A DNA stretch of 64,000 nucleotides, taken from assembly GCA_026008535.1 (NCBI GenBank), contig BRKX01000011.1, positions 13,958,001 to 14,022,000 of the forward strand, read 5' to 3'. The notes beneath the pieces are model-generated. The model was not told the DNA's origin, searched no databases, and saw only the letters and a program-made list of their open reading frames with translations. Both the position numbers and the translations under genes were made by a program. This stretch comes from Perilla frutescens (taxonomy: Eukaryota; Streptophyta; Magnoliopsida; Lamiales; Lamiaceae). How positions within the stretch are numbered: position 1 is the stretch's first letter; each line of letters starts with the position of its first letter. Below are positions 33,814-45,549 of the stretch, piece after piece.

Positions 33814-34574
33814 TTGATGTTTTTGTTTAATTGTGCTATCAAAACTGAAATTATTAAAAAAATAAAACAAGCAAAATATTTTTCTGTGATTGTAACCCTC
33901 ATGTTAATCGCCAAGAGAAAATGTCTTTGATATTAAGATATGTGAATATCATGATCCATGCTACCGTTGATAAATATTTTTTAGGATTTTTGACTGTGAA
34001 TGATACAAGTGGCTTAGGGCTTTTCAATTTTCTACAAAATGAGTTGCAAAATCTTGATCTTGATATATTTGATGTGCGAGGACTAGGTAATGATAATGGA
34101 TCAAATATGAAAGGAAAACATCAAGGAGTGCAAAAGACTCTTTTGAATATAAAACCTAGAGATTTTTATATTCCTTGTGGTTGTCATAGTCTTAATTTAA
34201 CATTCTTGTGGTATATAACACATATATGCCATTTTTGCATATTCTGCCAAAAGATGACAATTTTTGAAAGATAATGTAAAAGGATTGACTCCCGGTCATT
34301 ATCATCCACTTGTTTGAAAATTTTCAAAAGGTTCAGATTATTTTCCTGATACAAATATTGCATTTAGAATTTTATTGAAACTTCCCATAACTCAATTTTG
34401 TCTTCAGAAACCATCCACCAAGTCTACAACATGTAGACACATGATAGAACAACAACGTGGAGAGAAATTGCCTTAATACTAACAATTTTTACATAAGTAA
34501 AAAACTCAAGTACGTGGGGATTTATCTCCTTATTTTCTTTCATTTTATTTAGTACAATACGCAAATAATAATGA
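33814..34574 (+). pseudogene. hAT transposase catalytic-region and C-terminal fragment (S2)
   Basis: It continues the hAT reading after the gypsy insertion: EIIKKIKQAKYFS, then MSLILRYVNI at 33921, FLGFLTVNDTSG, VRGLGNDNGSNMKG and FYIPCGCHSLNL. These are conserved DUF4371/hAT blocks of ZMYM1-like transposases. A large internal piece is missing after about 34290, and the C-terminal dimerisation motif (DTNIAFRILLKLPIT) appears at about 34345. Stops and frameshifts make it non-functional. S1 keeps only the last part. Confidence 0.82.
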
Positions 34575-35601
34575 TGTGACCCGGACGATATGTCTAAGCC
34601 AAATCTAGAGGAAACGTAGCGGAAGACTTAAAGGACTCGAAACACGTTAGATTTAAGAAGGATTCAATCCGACTAAACTAGGACAAATGGACTCGATTTG
34701 AACTGAGGAATTAGACAATTCTAGACAACTAAGATACCTAGCCTATGGCACAAACTACGCAAAACACAATACTAAATAAAAGGAATAAGGAACAAACGGA
34801 TAGATGGATTTTGGAATGAAGGTGGTTCAGCTATGGGTTGTAGGAAAGGTGGTGATTTCGAGACTTACTTGGATAATATGAGACGAACGAATAGATGGCC
34901 TTTGAAGGTTGGAGTTGGCGGCGTGTGGATGGTGTAATTGAAGTAGTTCCAATCTTTAGCTGAACCCCAGCTCAAAAGACGAAACGCAGTTCCTCCTTCA
35001 ATCTTGACTTGTAGCAACTTCCTTAGCACGAGACGAACTAACGAAGCTTGATAAAACTTTAGATTTGCTGGACCTAAAGTGTATTACTTTTGAACTAAAG
35101 CAATAAAAGTTGTGTTTGATCAAGCAAAGGATCGGGAGACAAAGAAATATAAAACTCAAATAATCAATCAATGTCTAAAGTATCAAGTTCACATGGATCC
35201 CCTATTTATAAAAGAGGGGTGCACGAAATTCCTAAGGTAAAAGACTAAAGAATTTGAAAATAACTAGTGTTCCAAACTATCTAGGATTCCTACCTTAATT
35301 AGAACTCTAATTTAAGGTAGTATCAAAAAGACCAAAATTAAGATAATAATAATACTAAACTAAGATAAATAAAATCCAACAAGTTGGGCCTTCAAACTTG
35401 GGCTTAGAAACTCGAACATGGGCTACACGAATAAAATCCACGTAGAACAAATCGATTCCCAAATTGGTGCAAACTGCGCACGGTCCGTGCGCTTATGCAG
35501 GCTAGCCGCACGGTCCGTGCGGACCCTTCTGGATGAGTTTTCGCTTGTCTTACCCAGGCCGTGCGGTTGTATTGCCATCCTGCACGGGACGTGTGGTCTT
35601 C
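34575..35601. repeat. Degenerate LTR-like segment with palindromes (S2)
   Basis: Counterpart of 13778-14803. The third palindrome here has changed to a non-palindromic CCAGGCCGTGCGG and the fourth to CACGGGACGTG. Confidence 0.45.
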
Positions 35602-35794
35602 TATCGGCCTTCATCTTCAATGGATAGCACCGTGACCCATCTTAGATGCAAAGGCTCGATCAATGGCTCCTCAAACTTCTTCATCACAATAGCTTGCAAG
35701 TAAGTTTGTAATTTCTTCACTCGTAGCCATGTAATTGGTCCTTTGAGCTTCATCTCTTCATCATCCTGGCTACAACTTGGACCGTACTCATCAA
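35602..35794 (-). pseudogene. Retrotransposon polyprotein tail (S2)
   Basis: Counterpart of 14804-14996, with the same terminal block and a few substitutions. No other domain is attached. Confidence 0.45.
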
Positions 35795-36650
35795 ATAAAA
35801 AGATAAAGATAAATAAGTAAATCAGATATTTATTAATAAAAAGATCCGAAAATAAAGGAAATGAGAAGACTAGCCAAAATCGAATGTGAGTGACAATAAA
35901 TATTTAGATATTTATTGTTGAATTTGGAGTTGAGATTGTTATGGATCTTCCAAACGAATGATGTCACCTTTATTTCTGTTTTATGTAGAAGGAATACCGA
36001 CGACAGTTGTTTGAGACCATAACCCCAATATATTACAATGTATATACACATTATGTCCATAATTATTTGATACATTTAACAGTCAAACTTAAACTTTGGT
36101 AGATTACTTTAATTGGAATTTTCATAAAAATGATATACACATTTTATCATATATATGTAAGCAAGGTAGGCTAAGAGCATATATGTTCAAAGGGATCAAT
36201 TACACATGGCCCAAAAATTTGAAGGACAAAAAAAAAATCATGCATATTTTCTTAATAAATAAAAATATGAAATATCTCATCCATCTATCTCTCCACCAAG
36301 AAACATAATCAATGACGAATCACTAATCACGCATGAAAAGTAAACATTTTTTCTTCAATCCTACCACTTTCCATCTTCTCTTTTACCATTGAGTCTTCAA
36401 GATTTTATTTATGTTCCCCTTTTTCATGAAGGAAAAATATTGTTTAAATCATATTTTCATGAATTCTCACCTGCTTCTGCTTGTCCCTTCCCAAAAGAGA
36501 AAAATAAATTGGTTGTCTCATCTCTCTTCAAAGTCGCGACATTTTTTTTAAAAGGTTGAAAGGTCATATATCAAAATTTAATTTATCCTAAGTTATATTG
36601 TGATCGATCAAGTGGAAACATTTGTGGTCAAATATATTTTATGTGCAATC
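35795..36650. other. AT-rich stretch, no gene seen (S2)
   Basis: Nearly identical to 14997-15852. Confidence 0.55.
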
Positions 36651-37110
36651 ATAGCATTTTTTTGTGTAAATTTTAATTTTCACATATTGAAGAAAAATTT
36701 AGTATTTTTGTTTTCTATTTAAATATTATAAATATCCACTTCTAATTAATAAGCGTATAAAAATATACATGCCAATTCAAATCACAATCGCATAAAAAAA
36801 ACTGATGTGTTGCACAGTTACGTCTATTGGATTTTGTGTTATTTTTATATATTGGATAATTAGATTAAATTTTTTTGTGAAAAATTTTCTTAGACATTTC
36901 AAACCACATGTGCTAAATTAACTTATTTTGCGCCACTATATCATGCTTAATAATTTCTTCAAAATGATAGTAAGTTATTTATTTTTTTATATGATTATGA
37001 TAACTATTAAGGTTAGTATCTCTGAAAATAGACTTTATTTTTTAATCTATTTAGTCATTTTTATACATCTATTTCACACACTTACACATGTATACATTGT
37101 GATATATATA
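36651..37110. repeat. Dispersed repeat R, copy 1 of S2
   Basis: Counterpart of 15853-16310. The TGCGTTGCAC motif has become TGTGTTGCAC. Confidence 0.68.
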
Positions 37111-38067
37111 GGGATAAGGTCCAATTTGGTCCTATAACTATACATGAAATCTCAATTTGGTTCCGAAAGAAAATTTTAGTCCAAATTAATCCCTCAACTT
37201 TTTAAAAGGTATCATGTTAATCCATAAACTAATTTCCGTTAGCGCCCGTCAATAACAGCGTTAAATTAAGGGAAAAAGTCCAAGTTGGTCCTACAACTAT
37301 ACCCGAAATCTCAATTTAGTCCCGAAATAAAATTTTAGCTCAAATTGGACCTTTTTTTAATTAAACCCTAATTAGATTAATTCGAGACCAATATCAAGCC
37401 ACATATACAATTAATGTATCCGAAAGTTTGGGCGTATTTTTCAATAGTCTCAGTCAGAATTTAATATTTTTAGAAACCAATACTAAGTTGTGGAACCATC
37501 TAATCTACATAATGGAATTTTGATGATATATAATTATAAGCCAAGACAAAAAGAAAACTAGTCAGTCTATATCGTTTCGATGATATATCCATTCAAGATA
37601 AGTTTATTGATAAATATTATATTTATTATAATATCATTAATTATATCGACACATTGGAGAGAAACATATACATTTACTAATTATATCATCCACAATCATT
37701 TGAATATCTTGAGATGTTCTTCAATTTTTTCATAGACTTTATTAATTAATAAAAAAATAAAAAGAATAGTCAAATAATAAAATTATTAATAAAGTGAAGA
37801 CGAGACTAAAATACTCCATATTGAACAATTAAAATTTGGGTTAAAATTTCATATAGGGATCAAACTGAGATTTTGAGTATAGTTGTTGGACCAATTTGGA
37901 CTTTTTCCCTAAAATTAACACCGTTATTGACGGACGTTAATGGAAATAGTTGAGAGATTAATGTAATATCTTTTAAAAAGTTGAAGGATTGATTTGGGCT
38001 AAAATTTTGGTTCGGGACCAAACTGAGATTTCGGTTATAGTTGTAGGACCAAATTGGACCTTATCCC
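37111..38067. mobile_element. Long-TIR nested MITE-like element (S2)
   Basis: Counterpart of 16311-17269. Inner element 37270-37909. Confidence 0.65.
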
Positions 38068-38073
38068 TATATA

Positions 38074-38112
38074 CAGTAAAACCTCTATAAATTGATACTC
38101 TATAAATTGATA
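38074..38112. mobile_element. Pogo element end remnant (S2)
   Basis: CAGTAAAACCTCTATAAATT after TA. Only about 40 bp remain before the sequence jumps to the region that lies beyond the element in S3 (about 60600). Confidence 0.68.
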
Positions 38113-39754
38113 ATTGATTATATCATTTATTCACTAATTATTTAGTAACTCATAACCACCCTATAATCTATAAAATAAATAGTACTAGTAGTCAATCATC
38201 TATCGGAGAGGTGTTAAATTTTAATTCAATAACTTTTGAAATTAGCTTAAGCACTTATGATTTGCTACCAAATCGACAATTAAAATTTTTAGAACATAAT
38301 CAATTTGTTATTAGAGCTAATTAATCACATAATAACAAAATCTAATCATAAGTACAAAATATGAATATAATTCTAAAATCTATTAAAGTTTTATATACAT
38401 AAATAAATATTTGATATACACACCTTTTTTTTTTAATAAACAAATGAACTCAGGATGCGGAAAATATAAAATCAACTATTATGTTTCTATTTTCATCAAA
38501 TTAATAAAAGTGTACGTAATTTGTTTATATATATATTTACGCACCTTTTTCTTTGTTACAATATACAAGAATCCATATTATATATCAATACTCACACACA
38601 CACACACACATTTAAGTTACTATTTCCACCTTCAAACCTCATAGACCATATGTTAGAATATGTGATTAACCACTAATTCCTCCATTAACTTTTAGAATAC
38701 ACAAGATAATTCTAAATATCTAATTTGTACGTAATTTTGCACCATTCAAAGTTTCTAAAAATATGAATAAATACTACAACAAAGTTTAGGAATTATTTCA
38801 ATACAATATGAAAGAGTTTCTTTCTTTTTTTATTTTTGCATACACCATGTTTTCAAATTTTTATAAAATTAAACAAAGAAGAGAGAGAGAAAGGTACAGG
38901 TTACCTTCTTGTATCCCTAATTATGAAGACGGTATTATATTTTTTTTCTTGTATGAGGTTTCCGAAAGTAAGAGTTAAAATTATAGGTTTTATACTATTT
39001 ATGTAATTCCTTAATATTTTACTATACATATATATGTGTGTGTATGTACAGTAAAAGTAAGAGTCACCACAACTTAAGGACACATAACCATACTTAATCT
39101 AGCATGTGACACGTATATATAGATTTTATACCCAATCCTAAATGATATGATCATATATATATTATACTTGTGTGTGTGCTTGCATTTACTTTATACCAAT
39201 TAATAAATAAAACAATGGAACATATATGTAAGTACGTATGTATAATTATATATATATATATATGTGTGTGTTTGTGTATAGAAAATTACACTAACTAATT
39301 TTTCACTCAATAAACTATTTTCAAAATCAACCAATATTCACATTTAACTAGGGTTCTAAATAAAAATATGAGAATATTTCCGGTATCACTAACCTATCCA
39401 ATGACACATTTTACCTAAATATAAAATTTTTAAGGGTCTATTTTCTTCCATAGCTTACCCTTAAGGTAATTGTAAGCTATTATTTTAATACTAAAAAGTT
39501 TTGGATATTTCACTTATTGTAACTATTAGATGTATATTCCTAATAAAATTTAGATAATAATATTTTGGGGTACTACAATTTTAGAGGTCCAATTTGATCC
39601 CTATTTGATCCGTGTCACTAACAGAGATGGAGAGTTGAGTAACGGCGTTATCTACCATTTAACAAAGCTTAACAGGTTTTCGTTTCATACAAAATAAAAG
39701 CTGGCACAATCAATGTTAGACACCCCTCCCAAATAAAAGTTGTAGGATCAAATT
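38113..39754. other. AT-rich stretch, no gene seen (S2)
   Basis: 38113-38790 has no counterpart in S1 but matches S3 (59870-60610, inverted). It includes a (CA)n run at about 38590-38611. 38800-39754 matches 17470-18429. Confidence 0.55.
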
Positions 39755-39881
39755 GGCCATGTGCACTCGAGCTGCCTCTCGGACCCTCGAACTTGAACCT
39801 CGGCACCCCTCCCAAACTTATATCATCGCCCTCCTCTTTTAAAGGGATTTGTCCTAAAATCCGGATCTGTATCAACAATTT
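39755..39881 (-). repeat. Flanking repeat, left copy (S2)
   Basis: Counterpart of 18430-18556. Confidence 0.6.
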
Positions 39882-40462
39882 TTCATGTATAATTAAAGCA
39901 GATATAATTAAGTCACAACCTCTAGGTGTCAATTTATACAAATAAATTTCATTTACATATCAGGTCATTTCGAAGTTAAGATTTATTTTATGATACGGTT
40001 TACTAAGAAATATTTCAAGGATTGTGCCGGATTTGAATTTTTGGTGCTTGAGTTCAAACAAATCCTCAACACAACTTTTAGTCAAAAAGTTACTTTTAAA
40101 GGATTTTAATATTTTATTTCAAAAAGTAATCGTGTGTTAAAATTGATTACCACAACATTTGGGGCATGTTATCGGTATATTGCCAATCTTGATATATATG
40201 TTGATCAATTTTATTCGGCACAAGTATTCCTAATTAAAAAAGAAAAATCATTAGGGAACTTAGGATGCTACTCAAATTTAATGATTAAAATTAATTTTTA
40301 TTGAAGAGTTGGAAGTATCTCAAGATATGTAGTAGAATGAATATAAAAAGAATTAATTTTGAATTCCAAAATGAATGTGAAGTTCTCGTTTTTTGAAGGA
40401 ATAGACCTTAGAAAAAGAACAGAGTCATCCATATTATGAAGTTGCCTTCACCTATGTTGAAT

Positions 40463-40515
40463 ATCCCACATGGAAGACTCAAAAATAGCATCTACTCACA
40501 GGTTGATTATAAAAG
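40463..40515 (+). promoter_or_regulatory. U2 snRNA promoter: USE and TATA (S2)
   Basis: Same ATCCCACATGG and TATAAAAG elements and spacing as in S1. Confidence 0.82.
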
Positions 40516-40539
40516 ATGAAAGCGAAGAAGTAAGAAAGC

Positions 40540-40736
40540 ATACCTTTCTCGGCCTTTTGGCTAAGATCAAGTGTAGTATCTGTTCTTATCAGTTTAATAT
40601 CTGATATGTGAGCCATAGGCTCACACGATATTAAATTTATTTCTTGAGGGGGAGGGCCAACATAAGCAGCTTGCTGCTTGGGCTCTCGAGTGTCGCTTTG
40701 GCGTTGCACTACTGCCATTGCCTGGCACATCCCACC
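40540..40736 (+). ncRNA. U2: U2 spliceosomal snRNA (S2)
   Basis: The sequence matches the S1 gene base for base by eye, including an intact GTAGTATC branch-point recognition site and the ATTTCTTG Sm-like site. Promoter and 3' box are intact, so it is as likely to be active as the S1 copy. A base difference near 40398 (GAAGGAATAG) marks this segment about 140 bp upstream. Confidence 0.92.
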
Positions 40737-40751
40737 CAAATCATAGTTCAA
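40737..40751 (+). terminator. snRNA 3' box of U2 (S2)
   Basis: CA-N6-AGTTCAA. Confidence 0.72.
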
Positions 40752-40922
40752 ATGAAGATTTGTGGCAGTTTCATTTGTTATTAATGGAATCGACTGCAAA
40801 CAAGTGATGATCATAATGCTAATCTCTATCAGCTGCTATTTTATGCAGAAATATATATGTTGGTTTCACACCTGACATGCATGCAAAGGCTTTTGTGGAG
40901 TAGAACATATATATGTAATTCA

Positions 40923-40972
40923 ATCCCACATCGGCAATAGAGTAGAGAATGGTGGGGAATTGTGTATAAATA
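40923..40972 (+). promoter_or_regulatory. U1 snRNA promoter: USE and TATA (S2)
   Basis: Perfect ATCCCACATCG USE and TATAAATA at the S1 spacing. Confidence 0.85.
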
Positions 40973-40995
40973 GGGACCAATGGCCAACTAGCTCC

Positions 40996-41157
40996 ATACT
41001 TACCTGGACGGGGTCAATGGGCGATCCTCAAGGTCCATGGCCTAGATTGGTGACCTCCATTGCACTTCGGAGGGGCGCCCGCCTAAGGTCGGCCCAAGTG
41101 GTCGAGCCTACGTCATAATTTGTTCTAGAGGGGGCCTGCGTTCGCGCGGCCCCTGCC
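40996..41157 (+). ncRNA. U1: U1 spliceosomal snRNA (S2)
   Basis: Identical by eye to 19671-19832. It retains the 5' splice-site pairing end ATACTTACCTG, the U1A-binding ATTGCAC loop, the AATTTGT Sm site and the closing 3' stem-loop. Promoter and 3' box are intact. Confidence 0.92.
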
Positions 41158-41171
41158 CAATTCAAGTTTAA
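41158..41171 (+). terminator. snRNA 3' box of U1 (S2)
   Basis: CA-N5-AGTTTAA. Confidence 0.75.
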
Positions 41172-41434
41172 TAAGCTTCTAATTATATAACAATCTGCTG
41201 TGGAAATGGTGCATCATCAAAAACTAATTAGTTAAGTTAGAACCAGCAAGCTGCCTAGCCTTCTCTGGCCTGCATCAAAGTTTTAAGTTACTGTAATGTT
41301 AAGTTGAAATTGATAAATAAATGTCTGCTATAGGCTATAGCACAGATGCTGAATCTGTCCCATACCACCGAGGCTTAAAGATTGCTTCAGCAGATATCTC
41401 AGAATAAAATATTAAACTTGTGAAATTACAAATC

Positions 41435-41540
41435 ATACCTTTCTCGGCCTTTTGGTTAACATCGAGTGTAGTTATCTGTTCTTATCAGTTTAATATCTTA
41501 TATGTCCAAGGCAGCTTGCTGTCTTGTCTTTCAAGCGTCG
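41435..41540 (+). pseudogene. Truncated U2 snRNA pseudogene (S2)
   Basis: Same extra T in the branch-point recognition sequence, loss of stem IIb and Sm site, and lack of promoter as at 20110-20215. Confidence 0.85.
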
Positions 41541-42478
41541 ACGAAGTTAGATTTGAACTTAGTACAGAGTAATTGTTGAGGAAACAAGTCAGAAATTATA
41601 AAAAAAAAAAGGGTTGAACAAGCGTTTTCAAAAACACGATATTATTATAACTAATTAATAGCTTAAATGCTACATGGGAATGAATTTCTCATTTCTTAAA
41701 GTTTCATAATTATTTTGTTGTTATTTTCCTTTATACCGTTGTGTTTTTTAATAAACTTTCAGTCTTTTTTTAATAGATGTAATATATAATCTGATTGAAT
41801 TCATTTTGATTTTTTTATTTATGTGGATTGTAGGTGGAGAATTTTTTCTAATGAATTAATTTTCAGTGATTTTTTTATTCTGATTTTTTTTAATTTTGTT
41901 AAAGTTATTTTATTCTTGCCTTTTTTTCAATATGGTCTCAAATGCATTTCTTAGCTTGATTTAAATTATATTTATTAGGTGTTGATTGACGTAAAAAAAT
42001 GCATTGTTTCACCATAGAAAATAACAGAGAAAAATGAAAATCAATGTGTTAGTGGAGCGAGACACGCATAGAAAAGAAAATTAAATTTCCCTACGCTCAC
42101 TAGCAATATATTCTCTCTATATCGCACGAAAAAATACAAAATATCTCATTATTCTTTATATGATGCACGAGAAAGCCTGAAATATAACTTAAACCAAACC
42201 CTAATATAACTTAAATAACAAAATGAAATAAATATAGTCTAAAATCCGGCCAAATCCGCAAACACGTGCACTGGACGCGAGATGGGGCCAGTCGCGCCTT
42301 GACTCGCACCGATCAATGCAAGCGTCGAGCTCACACCTCCACCGGTTGCGCCCATCAACACATGCGTGGGTCTCGTGCCTATGGGTTTTGCCTTGAGCAA
42401 ACTGAAACACCATCTAGTATCGGAGCGTGGGTCGCACCTCCTTGGTTGCGCCCTTTGTTGCGACTGTTGAGCTTGCGG
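41541..42478. other. AT-rich then GC-richer stretch, no gene seen (S2)
   Basis: Counterpart of 20216-21152, nearly identical. Confidence 0.45.
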
Positions 42479-42603
42479 TCATGTGCACTCGAGCTGCCTC
42501 TCGGACCCTTGAACTTGAACCTCGGCACCCTTCCCAAGCTCATATCATTCCCCTCGCCTCTTTAAAGGGATTTGTCCTCAAATCCGGATCTCTATCAACA
42601 ATT
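42479..42603 (-). repeat. Flanking repeat, right copy (S2)
   Basis: Counterpart of 21153-21277. Confidence 0.6.
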
Positions 42604-42766
42604 ATCGTGTATTTCCTGTGGTGTAAATATGCAAGACTCGCCACTTTGCCTTACTCCACAATATATCAGCAGCTGACAACTTCAATTCCTTGGATTGCTC
42701 CAATAACTCCCTTAATAATAAATCTAGCCTCGTCAACCAGTAAAGATAAAATAGGACAATAGAATC

Positions 42767-43369
42767 CAACGACATGCTATTCAAACGACGTGATATTAAA
42801 AAATAAAATCCAACGACATGCTATTCAAACGTAAAATAATATTCCGGACAACTTTCCAGTTGAAACTTTTTCGATTCAGGACTTCAAAATGCCCCGAAAT
42901 GGCAAAATACCGAAACTGATCGGTAACCGTAGCAGTTTATATTTTCCGGAGATCTGATCATTTTTCAGCCATCTGATGACATGGATATCAAAAGACGAAA
43001 TGTAGAGAGCTTAAAGATACACGACATACTAAAATTTCAGCTCCATAGGAGAAGAAATAAACTTAAACGAGAAGTCGGAAGGCAGCTGCAGAGGAAGCGA
43101 GCTGGCCGGCGGCGGCAGCTGCACCGGCGAAGGCAGCCAGACTCCGGCGGTGGATAAGCAGTCAGTCGGCTGCTGGAATCCGGCAATCAATCGGTTTCTG
43201 ATTTCACGATATCAGAAACAAAATTCAAAAATACTATCTTTACAAAATGACCCCTAAATTCGTGACTTACATCCATTTTCTTCAATTATTGATCAAATTA
43301 CGTCTTAATGATTCCTAATCTTAATTAGGAATTTTCTTAATTATATTCTGAAAAATTCGGGTTGTTACA
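42767..43369 (-). repeat. Solo LTR-like element, deleted form (S2)
   Basis: It starts TGTAACAACCCG on the minus strand at 43369. About 640 bp present in S1 are missing. At the break, AATCCAACGACATGCTATTC occurs twice (42763 and 42807). Confidence 0.62.
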
Positions 43370-43518
43370 GCATATATTCAACTTCACGAAAACTTGTGTA
43401 AGACCATCAGTTTCTTGATGTATGGGTCAAGATTCATCAGGTTCAGACCCAAACTTGTATTATATACTTTTATTGGTGTTTGATTATATTTGCATTCAAA
43501 TCTTGATCTGTTTAAATT

Positions 43519-44486
43519 ATGTCTGTTAAAGCTAGAAAGTATACATCTGGATATGGAAATCATAAGAAAAGAAAAAAGTTGAAGTGTGTAATTGAGTCTG
43601 AGCTCCAAATTCATTATAAAAGAATCGCAAATCAAGATATTGATGTTGAAAATGTTGTTAATATTGTGAATGGCATCAGTGTTGATGTCGAAAATGTAAT
43701 AACTATTGATAATGAAAATGTTAATTCTGAAAATGGTGATGTTTTGTCAATTAATTCACTTGACCATAGTAATGAGAATATGGAGGATAATGAAAATGAT
43801 ATTTGTTTTCTGGATATATATGATCTGAGAAAGTCAGATATGACCTAGATTCTTAAATGATTGATTTGTTAGTGGAAAAGGGTCCTAGAAGAGATTTTTC
43901 TATTGTGAAAAAATGTTTCTACAGATAAATTCTACAGGCGATTTCTATATATAAATTCTACAGGCGATTTAAGGCTAACTTGTATACTATAATTTTATCA
44001 AATGGAGAAAAGCTTGATAGAGAATGGCTTGTTTATTGGAAAGAGTTTGATAGAGTCTTTTGTTTTTGTTGTAGAATATTCAAAAAATTATTCGGCAGAG
44101 ATTCATTAGCTAATGAAGGATTTAAGGATTGGGCACAAATTGAGATAAGACAAAGAGAGCCTACGGCTACGACATGCATGGAACATGTTAAAAATATGAC
44201 CACTTGGTATGATTTGCGTCTACAATTTCAGTAGAATCAAACTATTGATAAAGTGGCTCAAAGACAAATAGAGAAAGAAAAGGATCATTGGAAAGGAGTC
44301 TTGCTAAAATTTATTTCAATTGTGAAATTTATTTCTACCATAATTTATCTTTTCTTGGTACTAATGAGAGATTGTATCAAAATAGTGATGGTAATTTTTT
44401 GGGCTTGACAGAAAATGTTGGCAGAGTTTGATGTTGTTGTCCAAGAACATGTTAGGCGTATCTATACATATATTAAAATAAAATCA
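43519..44486 (+). pseudogene. hAT transposase N-terminal fragment (S2)
   Basis: Same acidic N-terminal piece and TTF zinc-finger region as S1, with the same stops at the ends of both open pieces. It differs by a few residues (for example FGRD for FDRD). It continues at 47995 and, beyond copy D, outside what is preserved here. Confidence 0.74.
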
Positions 44487-44639
44487 CAGTGGAAAAAATT
44501 GGCATTAATATTGGCGAAACTTCACATACCAAACTAAATTATATGTCATAAGAAAGTAACGTACAAGTTTGTGGAGGAGGGTTTATTGCGTTTAACCATA
44601 TATTTGTTAGCGCAAGTTCAAGTCCTCCTCAGCACAATT

Positions 44640-44987
44640 ACAAACTCTTTCTCAATTTATATTTTTTCAACATTTTCTTGAGGATTTGAATTTTTTCTCT
44701 TTTTTTCACTTTTTTTTTTATTTCACATATTTTCTATGCATTTTTTTAAACCCTTTTTTCATTTCTTTTATGTTTTTCTCACACAATTACATCTATTCTC
44801 CCCATTTTTTAAAAATCTTTTCTTCCTTTTTTCCATATCTTTTCCTCAGCATAATTTGAGCTCCTTTTCTTTTTTCTTTTTCACTTCATATTTTCTCCAA
44901 GATTTGAATATTTTTTTAGTAATTTTTTTCTCCAAGATTTCAATATTTTCATTTTTACTTTCACATAGTTTATCTACATTTTTATAG
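44640..44987. repeat. T/C-rich low-complexity tract (S2)
   Basis: Counterpart of 23900-24240. Confidence 0.7.
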
Positions 44988-45137
44988 AGAAGAGAAAAAA
45001 AATTAAAAACAACATTTGAAGCTCACAAAAATATTGAAGACCGAGAAATTGAGGAAAGAAGTACATGTATGAGGGAGATTGTAGAAAAGAAAGAATATAG
45101 AACGAGAGATTTTCATTATTCATGGATTGAGTTGGGC

Positions 45138-45169
45138 ATATATATATATATGTATGTATGTATGTATGT
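45138..45169. repeat. Microsatellite (AT)n(GTAT)n (S2)
   Basis: Shorter AT run and fewer ATGT units than in S1. Confidence 0.82.
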
Positions 45170-45549
45170 TAATTGGCCATCCTAATTAGATATTGTTAAA
45201 TTGACACGTTATTATATTTATATTAAATTCCAATTACTTTGTAAGTGTTTTTAACATTTTATTTTTATCCAATTATTTTTTTTTAATTTTTTATTTTTTA
45301 AACTTTGTATTTTATTAATTTACTTTTATTCATGATAGATAAATGTGGTTTAACAATTTAATTTATGAAATTTATCACAATAAGCTATAGAAGTTCGATT
45401 TCCATTAAAAGTTATATTTATATATAGTCAGATGTATTCCAAATTAAGTATCGTTTTCCAGAATCATATATTATTCAGTTGTTGTAAATAGTAATATATG
45501 TAAGTCGTAAAGATTTTCTTTAGACGTAAAAGTTTTAATTCTATTTGAA

